Source: an uncultured Clostridia bacterium (lineage in GTDB: Bacteria; Bacillota; Clostridia; Oscillospirales; Ruminococcaceae). From it: DNA of 32,809 bases. Positions 1 through 6,533 of this stretch are shown here, in pieces. The DNA is taken from NCBI GenBank assembly GCA_947588805.1, contig CANPYR010000028.1:1-32809 (forward strand), written 5' to 3'. Below the pieces are notes generated by a model. That model was given only the letters and a program-made list of their open reading frames with translations. It searched no databases and was not told where the DNA came from. Within the stretch, counting starts at the first letter, position 1. The number at the start of each line of letters is the position of its first letter. A program made the translations under genes and the position numbers.

Positions 1-76
1 GCCCGGTAGTTCAGTTGGTTAGAACGCTAGCCTGTCACGCTAGAGGTCGTCGGTTCGAGCCCGATCCGGGTCGCCA
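1..76 (+). tRNA. tRNA-Asp (GTC), 5' base cut off
   Basis: The cloverleaf folds with anticodon GTC in the loop and a T-arm containing GGTTCGAGCCC. The 3' acceptor strand CCGGGTC, discriminator G and encoded CCA end at 76. The acceptor needs a 5' GGCCCGG strand but the window starts at GCCCGG, so base 1 of the tRNA lies just before the window. It is the first of three tRNAs on this strand. Confidence 0.96.
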
Positions 77-150
77 CATTCAGAATTCAGAGTTCAGAGA
101 TCAGAAATCAGATTTCTGTTTTCTGACTCTCTGTTATCTGTCATCTACCC
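77..150. repeat. Inverted heptad repeat between tRNA-Asp and tRNA-Phe
   Basis: The spacer is built of 7-base steps. Five units ending TCAGA (ATTCAGA, ATTCAGA, GTTCAGA, GATCAGA, AATCAGA) are followed by units containing TCTG (TTTCTGT, TTTCTGA, CTCTCTG, TTATCTG). The second half is roughly the reverse complement of the first, so the spacer can fold into a long imperfect hairpin. No gene is visible. Confidence 0.75.
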
Positions 151-226
151 GCCTCTGTAGCTCAGTTGGTAGAGCAGGGGACTGAAAATCCCCGTGTCAT
201 TGGTTCAATTCCGATCGGAGGCACCA
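151..226 (+). tRNA. tRNA-Phe (GAA)
   Basis: The acceptor strand GCCTCTG pairs with a 3' strand reading CGGAGGC with wobble. The anticodon stem GGGGA/TCCCC encloses loop CTGAAAA, giving anticodon GAA. The T-arm has GGTTCAATTCC and CCA is encoded at the 3' end. The sequence closely matches bacterial tRNA-Phe. It is probably co-transcribed with its tRNA neighbours, since the first clear terminator follows tRNA-Gly. Confidence 0.97.
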
Positions 227-316
227 AATAGTTTTTAGTTGTTTAGTTGTTAGCTGTTAGTTGTTAGCTGTTTTTAACAATACTAACTACTAACAACTAT
301 TCTCTAACTACTATCC
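227..316. repeat. Inverted heptad repeat between tRNA-Phe and tRNA-Gly
   Basis: Units TTAGTTG and TTAGCTG recur from 235 to 270 with a period of 7 (one unit has an extra T). After a short T-run the sequence continues with ACTAAC/CTAACAAC units to 314, approximately the reverse complement. It has the same architecture as the 77-150 spacer but a different unit sequence. No gene is visible. Confidence 0.75.
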
Positions 317-392
317 GCGGATTTAGCTCATCCGGTAGAGCGCCACCTTGCCAAGGTGGAGGTAGCGAGTTCGAGCCTCGTAATCCGCTCCA
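317..392 (+). tRNA. tRNA-Gly (GCC)
   Basis: The acceptor GCGGATT pairs with AATCCGC. The anticodon stem CCACC/GGTGG encloses TTGCCAA, giving anticodon GCC. The T-arm contains GAGTTCGAGCCTC and CCA is encoded at 390-392. It is the last tRNA of the cluster and is followed by a strong terminator. Confidence 0.97.
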
Positions 393-444
393 GATTTTTG
401 TAAGGGCAGTCAAAGTCGAAATGGCTTTGGCTGTTTTTGCGTGG

Positions 445-490
445 GGAGTATCAACGCAAGTTTTGACGTTGATACTCCTCCTTCTTTTTT
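445..490 (+). terminator. Rho-independent terminator of the tRNA cluster
   Basis: A perfect 12-bp stem, GGAGTATCAACG (445-456) with CGTTGATACTCC (467-478), closes a 10-base loop and is followed by a T-rich tract (TTCTTTTTTT). The gap 393-735 otherwise holds only C-rich sequence without a convincing gene, and a promoter at 674. Confidence 0.9.
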
Positions 491-673
491 TGATGCATCC
501 TGATGCTTTCAAAAACGGAATTTTGATTGTTCGGGTTAATAGCGATATGATGTTCAGAAGCAGAAGCCTCGCCGCTCAACTCCATCCCTCCTCCGTCGTC
601 AAGCAAAATTCATCGCCCGCCCCTCTGTCTCCGCCATTCCCCCCACTCCACGATTCATAGACTCCCCAACCCC

Positions 674-703
674 TTGACTTCCCCGCTATTTCCATGCTAT
701 ATT
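674..703 (+). promoter_or_regulatory. Promoter of the gene at 736
   Basis: TTGACT (674-679) and TATATT (698-703) are separated by 18 bases, a good vegetative-type promoter. It overlaps the upstream ATG at 694, which argues that translation starts at 736 instead. Confidence 0.65.
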
Positions 704-735
704 ATTCACATCATAACCCCACGGGAGGCCGCAAA

Positions 736-1215
736 ATGAACCGAAACAATACCTCACACCCCAGCCGCATAATAAAAACTGCAATAATCTTCGCATGCAT
801 AATATTCGCAGCTATCAGAACGGTTTTTATCTGCTCGGAATTTATAAAATTTTCCAAGCAAATATTCTTTGAAGTCCAAAATCCCTACGAGCGCTATGGG
901 ATCGCCATACCCGACGAATTCACCCGCATATTTCACTATGAATCCGAAGCCGGGTTCACAGGCGACAAGTGCGAAGCGGAGGGGTATATGGCAGACGGAA
1001 ACAGCGACTTTTTCACAGACTTTTCCGACGGCCCCGACGACGGCGCGGAGGATCTTATGGATTTTGTTTTTGACGGCGCAGGCGTGCCGGAAAAATTACG
1101 GCCGGACCGTTCAAAAGAATATAAATGGAAAACATTTGAATATTTAGACGACAGACTCGTCATATTATACTTTCCCGATGAAGGAACGGTATATTTCGCT
1201 AACGCGATAATTTAA
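736..1215 (+). CDS. Membrane-anchored protein of unknown function (159 aa)
   Basis: I do not recognise the family. The start at 736 is chosen because GGGAGG lies at 723-728 and the promoter at 674-703 excludes the ATG at 694. A short basic N-terminus (MNRNNTSHPSRIIK) is followed by one hydrophobic segment at about residues 15-30 (ending FAAIRTVFI). This suggests a single membrane anchor or uncleaved signal. The rest is soluble and rich in Asp, Glu and aromatic residues (for example FSDGPDDGAEDLMDF), without recognisable catalytic motifs. It is monocistronic: it has its own promoter and ends at a hairpin shared with the convergent mazF-like gene. Confidence 0.7.
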   Translation: MNRNNTSHPSRIIKTAIIFACIIFAAIRTVFICSEFIKFSKQIFFEVQNPYERYGIAIPDEFTRIFHYESEAGFTGDKCEAEGYMADGNSDFFTDFSDGPDDGAEDLMDFVFDGAGVPEKLRPDRSKEYKWKTFEYLDDRLVILYFPDEGTVYFANAII

Positions 1216-1232
1216 TTTAAAGAATAAAAAAT

Positions 1233-1262
1233 AAAGGAAGCAGTTTTACCCGCTTCCTTTTT
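1233..1262. terminator. Bidirectional terminator between convergent genes
   Basis: AAAGGAAGC (1233-1241) pairs with GCTTCCTTT (1252-1260), with T-runs on the 3' side in both directions. It sits between the stops of the 736-1215 gene (plus) and the mazF-like gene (minus). Confidence 0.85.
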
Positions 1263-1279
1263 CATTTCCCGCCGAAATC

Positions 1280-1624
1280 TCACAGCCCGAAGCTTATCGA
1301 CAGCGCGTTATTTACCTTATCCATCGCCTGCGGAGTCAGCGTTCCCATTCTTTCCCTAAGCCGCTGCTTGTCGATCGTTCTTATCTGCTCCAAAAGCACC
1401 ACGCTGTCCTTGGCAAGCCCGCAGGAGCGCGAATCTATCTCGATATGGGTGGGAAGCCTTGTCTTTTCCTGGCGGGATGTTATTGCCGCTGCGATAACCG
1501 TAGGACTGTGACGGTTCCCAACGTCGTTCTGAACGATAAGTACCGGACGAATCCCGCCCTGCTCCGAGCCGACTACCGGACTCAGGTCGGCATAATAAAT
1601 CTCTCCTCTGTAAACGTTGTTCAT
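1280..1624 (-). CDS. mazF: MazF/PemK-type endoribonuclease toxin, no antitoxin gene visible
   Basis: This 114-residue protein matches the MazF/NdoA (EndoA) family in length and motifs. The N-terminus reads [29 protein letters not shown], the loop-and-strand region that forms the RNase active site. AAAITS and a C-terminal [17 protein letters not shown] follow. Family members cut mRNA at short specific sequences and are normally held inactive by an antitoxin encoded just upstream. The start at 1624 is preferred over the longer frame start at 1666 because AAGGAGG precedes it at normal spacing and homology begins there. Upstream (1625-2080) I find no antitoxin-like gene, so this copy appears solitary. 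Solitary chromosomal mazF genes are common in clostridia; a distant or unrecognised antitoxin is possible. Confidence 0.93.
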   Translation of the reverse strand: MNNVYRGEIYYADLSPVVGSEQGGIRPVLIVQNDVGNRHSPTVIAAAITSRQEKTRLPTHIEIDSRSCGLAKDSVVLLEQIRTIDKQRLRERMGTLTPQAMDKVNNALSISFGL

Positions 1625-1657
1625 TTTTAAAACCTCCTTGTAAAATACGAAACCGGT

Positions 1658-1704
1658 AATTAGCAATTAGTAATTAGCAATTAGCAATTAGCAATTAGTA
1701 ATTA
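1658..1704. repeat. Tandem heptad repeat AATTAG(C/T)
   Basis: There are six complete units, AATTAGC AATTAGT AATTAGC AATTAGC AATTAGC AATTAGT, plus a partial AATTA, with an exact period of 7. It lies about 30 bases upstream of the mazF ribosome binding site, inside its presumed leader. Confidence 0.92.
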
Positions 1705-1997
1705 AAAAAGTCTGTGAAAAATTTCCGCCTTCTTGTTTTGCATATATATTTTTGCCTGTTTCAGGGAAGTTTATACAGTCTCCGAAAAAGCTGTCGCGCT
1801 TAACGCCTAAGTCGGTATGCTTAAGACTATCGCCGCCGACATTTTATAGTATGCGAATGCGGACAAAGGTGATTAGAGCGGTACCGGATATTACATATAA
1901 TTCCTTAACTGATTAACTTTTCCGCTTCATGAAAGTTTGTCTCCGCTTTATCTTGATACGCCGCGCTTTTGGGCGTTTCTTTTTTTGTTTATACGTA
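1705..1997. other. Gene-free gap with a plus-strand terminator-like hairpin
   Basis: I see no convincing protein-coding frame here. A terminator-like hairpin on the plus strand (ACGCC 1958-1962, GGCGT 1972-1976) is followed by a run of T residues to about 1988, yet no plus-strand gene precedes it. The segment may hold the mazF promoter on the minus strand or a small plus-strand RNA; neither is established from sequence alone. Confidence 0.4.
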
Positions 1998-2025
1998 TTG
2001 ACATTTTGAGAAACTTGTGTATAAT
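1998..2025 (+). promoter_or_regulatory. Promoter of the metalloprotease lipoprotein gene
   Basis: Consensus TTGACA (1998-2003) and TATAAT (2020-2025) are separated by 16 bases. The leader to the start codon is about 55 bases long. Confidence 0.85.
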
Positions 2026-2086
2026 AGTATTATGTAGTTTTATGTGTAATAAGATATCACGGTTTTTGAAGGAAGCGTAGCTTTTG

Positions 2087-3139
2087 ATGATAAACAGAGT
2101 GCATTTTAAGTTCTTAATTGCCGTAGTTATAGCCGCTTCGGCCATTGCGCTCTCATCCTGCGGGGTGAAGATCTCGCAGGGCGAGATAACGATGCCGCAG
2201 CAGACGTTTGCCGATCTTGCACAGACGAGAGCGCAGACCGACACGGCGGTTCCGGCAGTCACCACCACGCCGGTGGCGACAGAATCCGCAACGCCGCCTG
2301 ATACTACCGCGGCTCCGACTACGACCGTACCTCCTACCACTACCGAAGCGACGACTACTCCCGAACCTACCACCACTCCGGAGCCTACTACTACCCCCGA
2401 GCCTACGACTACGCCCGCTCCGACTACGACTCCGGAACCTACTACGACTCCGGTACCGACTACCGAAGCTCCGACCACCACCCCGGCGCCCACAACTACT
2501 CCCGCGCCGACGACTACTCCCGCGCCCACAACCACTCCCGCTCCTACGACTACTCCCGCGCCCACTACTACCGAAGCGGTAGTGGAAGAACCTGTTGCGG
2601 AGCCTTTCCAGTCGGATATCATAACCCGCGACTCCGACAGCGTTCCGGACGACGCGATGTATCAGGTGTTAAAATATTACAATATGATCCCGTCGATAGT
2701 GAGAAAGCACTTTGAAAGCGACGGCTGGACCGTAGTCGTATCGAATAACGTCCCGGGATGGTATAACTCCTACGACCCGCCGTCTCCGGCTCCCGATCAG
2801 CTTGCGGGATTCGCCACCACGAAGGGCAAGAAGGTATATATAACCAACCACAAGAACGCGTATAAATGCGTTATCCACGAGTTGGGGCACTATATCGACT
2901 ACAGGATATGGATAGCGGGAGGATATAACTATCGAGTAACCGAGGACGCTGACTGGCTCAGGATCTATAACCTCGAGGTAGGAAACTTCAAGGCTTACTT
3001 CGATTCCCAGGCTCATAACATAGGAAACGCGAAGGAATACTGGGCCGAAGCGTTTTCAAACTTCGTGTTCGACGCGGACGGACTTTCCGCAAACTGCCCG
3101 AATACATATAACTGGATAGTGGCATATTACGAGCAGTAA
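2087..3139 (+). CDS. Lipoprotein with Thr/Pro linker and HELGH lethal-factor-like metalloprotease domain
   Basis: This 350-residue protein starts at ATG 2087 (GAAGGAAG upstream; the TTG at 2084 is less likely). A basic hydrophobic N-terminus ends in lipobox LSSC, so it should be lipidated and held on the outer membrane face. Residues of about 60-165 are a linker of repeating TTTPEP/TTTPAP units. The C-terminal 170 residues contain H264-E-L-G-H268 followed by YID, and a second glutamate in EYWAEAF (E321). This order (HExGH...D, then a Glu in xEFFAEAF-like sequence about 50 residues on) is that of the peptidase M34/ATLF-like domain of anthrax lethal factor, a zinc peptidase. What is seen is a complete set of predicted zinc ligands; the substrate is unknown. 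The gene has its own promoter and terminator. Confidence 0.85.
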   Translation: MINRVHFKFLIAVVIAASAIALSSCGVKISQGEITMPQQTFADLAQTRAQTDTAVPAVTTTPVATESATPPDTTAAPTTTVPPTTTEATTTPEPTTTPEPTTTPEPTTTPAPTTTPEPTTTPVPTTEAPTTTPAPTTTPAPTTTPAPTTTPAPTTTPAPTTTEAVVEEPVAEPFQSDIITRDSDSVPDDAMYQVLKYYNMIPSIVRKHFESDGWTVVVSNNVPGWYNSYDPPSPAPDQLAGFATTKGKKVYITNHKNAYKCVIHELGHYIDYRIWIAGGYNYRVTEDADWLRIYNLEVGNFKAYFDSQAHNIGNAKEYWAEAFSNFVFDADGLSANCPNTYNWIVAYYEQ

Positions 3140-3157
3140 TAAAAGCGCTGCGAAAAA

Positions 3158-3192
3158 GATCCCGGATAAATTTTTTTCCGGGATCCCGTTTT
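3158..3192 (+). terminator. Terminator of the metalloprotease gene
   Basis: GATCCCGG (3158-3165) pairs with CCGGGATC (3178-3185) across an A/T-rich loop and is followed by CCGTTTT. Confidence 0.7.
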
Positions 3193-3284
3193 ACGGCTTT
3201 ATAATTTTTAAATACTTATTTTTAATTTTAGAATCCCGAATCCCCGGGCTTTTGCATATAATGTAGAAGCTAAGGGGTGATGAA

Positions 3285-3611
3285 ATGACGGATCTGATAT
3301 TTACCTGCGCGGTCATATTCTCCGCGCTCCTGCTGATAGGGATCGTCAGGATATTAAGCGCGAGCGTGAATTCAAGGACGAATGGAAAAGGCCCGAAAGC
3401 CGAGCTGAGAATAATCTGCGACGAAGACGCGGGGTGCTTGGAATATATTCTCGGAAGGATAATAGGCTCGAAGGAGCTTTCGGAGCTTGATCTTAAGATA
3501 GTGCTTTTGGACAGGATCTGCACCGACGAGAGCAGGGAGTGGCTTTTAGCGCTTAAGCGTAAAACAGGCGCGGATTTTGAAATAGAAAGCGAGGAGAGCC
3601 CCGATCGATAA
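3285..3611 (+). CDS. Small membrane-anchored protein of unknown function
   Basis: This 108-residue protein is preceded by AAGGGGTGA at good spacing. A hydrophobic segment covers about residues 4-24 (LIFTCAVIFSALLLIGIVRIL). A soluble mixed alpha/beta-looking region follows (AELRIICDEDAGCLEYILGRI...LDLKIVLLDRI), with no motif I can assign. The stop lies 7 bases before the GTG start of recD2, so the two are almost certainly co-transcribed; this is the first gene of the recD2-comF-mreB operon. A possible -10 (TATAAT at 3257-3262) precedes it but without a good -35. Confidence 0.75.
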   Translation: MTDLIFTCAVIFSALLLIGIVRILSASVNSRTNGKGPKAELRIICDEDAGCLEYILGRIIGSKELSELDLKIVLLDRICTDESREWLLALKRKTGADFEIESEESPDR

Positions 3612-3618
3612 TCAGACT

Positions 3619-5829
3619 GTGACTATAAAAGGAACGGTCGACAGCGTTACGTTCCGAAACGACGACAACGGCTTCGGCGTTATAATCCTCGATTTCGGCG
3701 GGAACCCTCTTACGGTCGTGGGCGAGCTCGGAAACGTCGAGGAGGGCGAGGATTTAGAGCTTACCGGGAGGTTCATGACTCACCCCCGGTTCGGCGATCA
3801 GTTCAGGGCCGATACCTGCATAAGGACTCTTCCCGTTGAAGCCTCGGCTATCCAGCGCTATCTTGCGGGCGGCGTGGTGAGAGGCATAGGCCCGGTGCTC
3901 GCTAAAAAGCTTGTGGAGAGATTCGGGGATAAGACTCTTGAGATAATGGAAAACGCGCCGGAGCGGTTGACGGAGATAGAGGGAGTCACCGCCGCGAAGG
4001 CTGAGAAATATGCTGAAGAATTTCGGAAGGTCATAGGCTTCCGGAATCTTTTGTCATATTTTACAAAAGCAAATATCCCGTCGGTTTACGGGATAAGGGC
4101 GTGGAGGAAGTATTCCGAAAACGCGCTCGAGCTTATAGATAAAAACCCGTATATACTCTGTTCCCGGAGCATAGAGCTTCCGTTTTTAAAAGCCGAGGGG
4201 ATAGCGAGCGAAAAGGGGATACCAAAAGACAGCATTTTACGCCTTACCGCCGGGATAGGATACATACTTGAAGAAAACGCGAACGCGGGCCATACCTGTT
4301 TGCCGCAGGATAAGCTTATAGAGATCGCTGTGAATCTTCTTCGGGTGGACAGGGAAAAGATATTAGACGCTATAAATCAGGAGACCGAGTGCGAGAATTT
4401 ATATATATATTTTAAGGATAAGCGCCCGTTTGTGATGCTCAGAAGCTACTACAGCGCCGAGACTTATATTTCCTCCCGGCTTGCGATAATGAACAGCCTT
4501 TCATATGATACGAAAATAAACTACGACGAGGTAATAGATCTTGCCGAGGAGGAAAACGGTATAGAATATGCCGATAAGCAGCGCGAAGCGATAAATACCG
4601 CGCTCGCTAAAGGCTTCATGGTTTTGACGGGAGGTCCCGGAACGGGAAAGACCACGACTTTGAACGCGATAATATCGCTTTACGAGCAGCAAGGTATCAA
4701 GCCGCTTATCTGCGCGCCCACGGGAAGGGCCGCTAAGAGGGCGTCGGATCTTACGGGAAGGGACGCTAAGACGATACACCGACTTTTAGGGGTAAAAGCG
4801 GGAGGAGACTATATAGCGTTCGAGCATAACGAGGACAATCTTTTGGAATGCGACGCGGTGATAATCGACGAGATGTCGATGGTTGATTCGCTTTTGTTTG
4901 AAGCTCTTCTGAGGGCGCTTCCGATAGACTGCAAGCTTATAATGGTAGGCGACAGCGATCAGCTGCCGTCGGTAGGAGCGGGGAACGTCCTTCACGATAT
5001 AATAGAATCCGGGACGGTTCCGGTAATAGCTCTTACCGAGATTTTCAGACAGGCCGCTCAGAGCTCTATCGTGACGAACGCCCACAGGATAGTAAAAGGC
5101 GATATGCCGGTAATAGACAACTCGTCGGGGGATTTCTTCTTTCTGCAGAGCCTGGATTTTGAATCCGCGGCGCAGCTGACGGTAGATCTTTTGGAGACTC
5201 GGCTTCCAAAGGCGTACGGATTTTCTCCGATTAACGATATCCAGGTCCTCTCTCCGACAAGAAAGGGACCTCTCGGGACGGTGGAGCTCAATAAAAGGCT
5301 TCAGAGCGCTCTTAATCCCAAGACAAGAGAAAAATCCGAGATAAAGACCTTTTTATATACTTTTCGCACCGGCGATAAGGTCATGCAGACCAAAAACGAT
5401 TACGATATATCCTGGAAGAAGGGCGAAGAGAAGGGAACGGGGATCTTTAACGGGGACATCGGGGTAATAGTGAAGCTCAATAAAATATTAGGAAATATAA
5501 CTATAGATTTCGACGGAAGAGTAGCGGAATACAACGTCGGGATGCTTGACAATTTAGAGCTTGCGTACGCGGCCACGGTCCATAAGAGCCAGGGCTCGGA
5601 GTTCGACGCGGTGGTCATACCGATCCTCGGGGGATACGATCAGCTCTATTTCCGAAACCTTTTATATACGGCGGTGACTCGGGCTAAAAAGCTTATAGTC
5701 ATTGTCGGCTCGGTAAAAAGGCTGGAATTCATGGTACAGAACAACAGGAAGATGAACCGCTATACCTGCCTTAAGCAGATGATGATAGAGGAATCGTTCG
5801 GTAAGAAGGATGAAAAAGAAAGCGTTTGA
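3619..5829 (+). CDS. recD2: RecD2-type ATP-dependent DNA helicase (RecD/TraA family)
   Basis: The 736-residue length is normal for RecD2 (YrrC), the 5'-3' superfamily 1B helicase of bacteria lacking RecBC partners, with roles in DNA repair and replication-fork maintenance. The N-terminus (GTVDSVTFRNDDNGFGVIIL) is the expected OB-like domain and is followed by helix-hairpin-helix sequence (IRGIGPVLAKKLVERFG). Walker A is GGPGTGKT (residues 338-345), motif II is VIIDEMSMVD, and the C-terminal motif is AATVHKSQGSEFDAVVIP. The GTG start gives the family-typical N-terminus, although no strong ribosome binding site lies close by; coupling to the upstream gene is likely. The 3' end overlaps comF by 20 bases in another frame. 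Confidence 0.96.
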   Translation: MTIKGTVDSVTFRNDDNGFGVIILDFGGNPLTVVGELGNVEEGEDLELTGRFMTHPRFGDQFRADTCIRTLPVEASAIQRYLAGGVVRGIGPVLAKKLVERFGDKTLEIMENAPERLTEIEGVTAAKAEKYAEEFRKVIGFRNLLSYFTKANIPSVYGIRAWRKYSENALELIDKNPYILCSRSIELPFLKAEGIASEKGIPKDSILRLTAGIGYILEENANAGHTCLPQDKLIEIAVNLLRVDREKILDAINQETECENLYIYFKDKRPFVMLRSYYSAETYISSRLAIMNSLSYDTKINYDEVIDLAEEENGIEYADKQREAINTALAKGFMVLTGGPGTGKTTTLNAIISLYEQQGIKPLICAPTGRAAKRASDLTGRDAKTIHRLLGVKAGGDYIAFEHNEDNLLECDAVIIDEMSMVDSLLFEALLRALPIDCKLIMVGDSDQLPSVGAGNVLHDIIESGTVPVIALTEIFRQAAQSSIVTNAHRIVKGDMPVIDNSSGDFFFLQSLDFESAAQLTVDLLETRLPKAYGFSPINDIQVLSPTRKGPLGTVELNKRLQSALNPKTREKSEIKTFLYTFRTGDKVMQTKNDYDISWKKGEEKGTGIFNGDIGVIVKLNKILGNITIDFDGRVAEYNVGMLDNLELAYAATVHKSQGSEFDAVVIPILGGYDQLYFRNLLYTAVTRAKKLIVIVGSVKRLEFMVQNNRKMNRYTCLKQMMIEESFGKKDEKESV

Positions 5830-6532
5830 TTTTGATCGGCTTGCGGATTTTGCCGCGGATTTTTTCTTTCCGAACCGCTGCCCTTGCTGCGATAAATTCA
5901 TCCCTTACGACGAGCTTATATGCAAAGAATGCAGCGGCGGGATAGTATACGGAGATTTTTGCAGGATCTGCGGGCATTCGCCATGTCAGTGCAAGGAACA
6001 GAAAAATATCTATGACGGCTGCGCTGTTTTGATAGAATACAGAGGAGCGGGAAGAGACGGGATTTTGGCGCTTAAGTATTATAAAGGCCTTAACGCCGCA
6101 AAATATCTTGTTCCGAAGCTTTACGGCATTCTTGAAGAGAACGGATTTTTGGCTGCGGATATTATAACCGCGGCGCCGATGACCGGGGCGCGAAGAAACG
6201 TTACGGGATATAATCACGCGGAATATATAGCGAAGCTTATAAGCAAAAGAAGCGGGATACCGGCGGATTTTTCGCTTATAGGAAAACGTAAAAACGCCGG
6301 CGCTCAGCATTTTAAAAGCGGCCGTGAAAGAGCGGAAGCCGCGAAAAACGCATACAAAAAAGGAAAACGCGGAGATCTGAGCGGAAAGACCGTATTACTC
6401 TGCGACGATATAATAACTACCGGAAGCACGCTGAACGCGTGCTCGAAAATACTTAAAGAGAGCGGAGCGGAAAAGGTATACTGCGCGGTGCTTGCGGGCG
6501 GGACCTTTAAAGCTTGCGAAGAGGAGAGATAA
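5810..6532 (+). CDS. comF: ComF-family phosphoribosyltransferase-like protein
   Basis: This 240-residue protein has the two-part ComF layout. An N-terminal cysteine cluster (CPCC, ICKEC, CRICGHSPCQC) should bind zinc. The C-terminal phosphoribosyltransferase fold has the PRPP loop VLLCDDIITTGST. ComF is required for DNA uptake during transformation in Bacillus and is thought to act on the cytoplasmic side with the ComFA helicase; no comFA is next to it here. Its start overlaps the 3' end of recD2 and its stop is one base before mreB, so translation of the three is probably coupled. A role in DNA uptake is inferred from the family only. Confidence 0.92.
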   Translation: MKKKAFDFDRLADFAADFFFPNRCPCCDKFIPYDELICKECSGGIVYGDFCRICGHSPCQCKEQKNIYDGCAVLIEYRGAGRDGILALKYYKGLNAAKYLVPKLYGILEENGFLAADIITAAPMTGARRNVTGYNHAEYIAKLISKRSGIPADFSLIGKRKNAGAQHFKSGRERAEAAKNAYKKGKRGDLSGKTVLLCDDIITTGSTLNACSKILKESGAEKVYCAVLAGGTFKACEEER

Positions 6533-6533
6533 A

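Noticed and set aside
421-660. 79-residue plus-strand frame after the tRNA cluster
   Set aside because: It spans the tRNA terminator at 445-490, has no ribosome binding site, and shows no protein-like conservation.
694-735. Upstream ATG for the small membrane protein
   Set aside because: It lies in front of or inside the predicted -10 at 698-703; the ribosome binding site supports 736.
1658-1704. CRISPR array
   Set aside because: Units are 7 bases, contiguous and without spacers; no cas genes are present.
1948-2622. Long minus-strand frame encoding Gly/Val/Ala repeats
   Set aside because: It is the antisense of the Thr/Pro stalk of the lipoprotein gene, which has promoter, ribosome binding site, lipobox and zinc motif; the minus frame has none.
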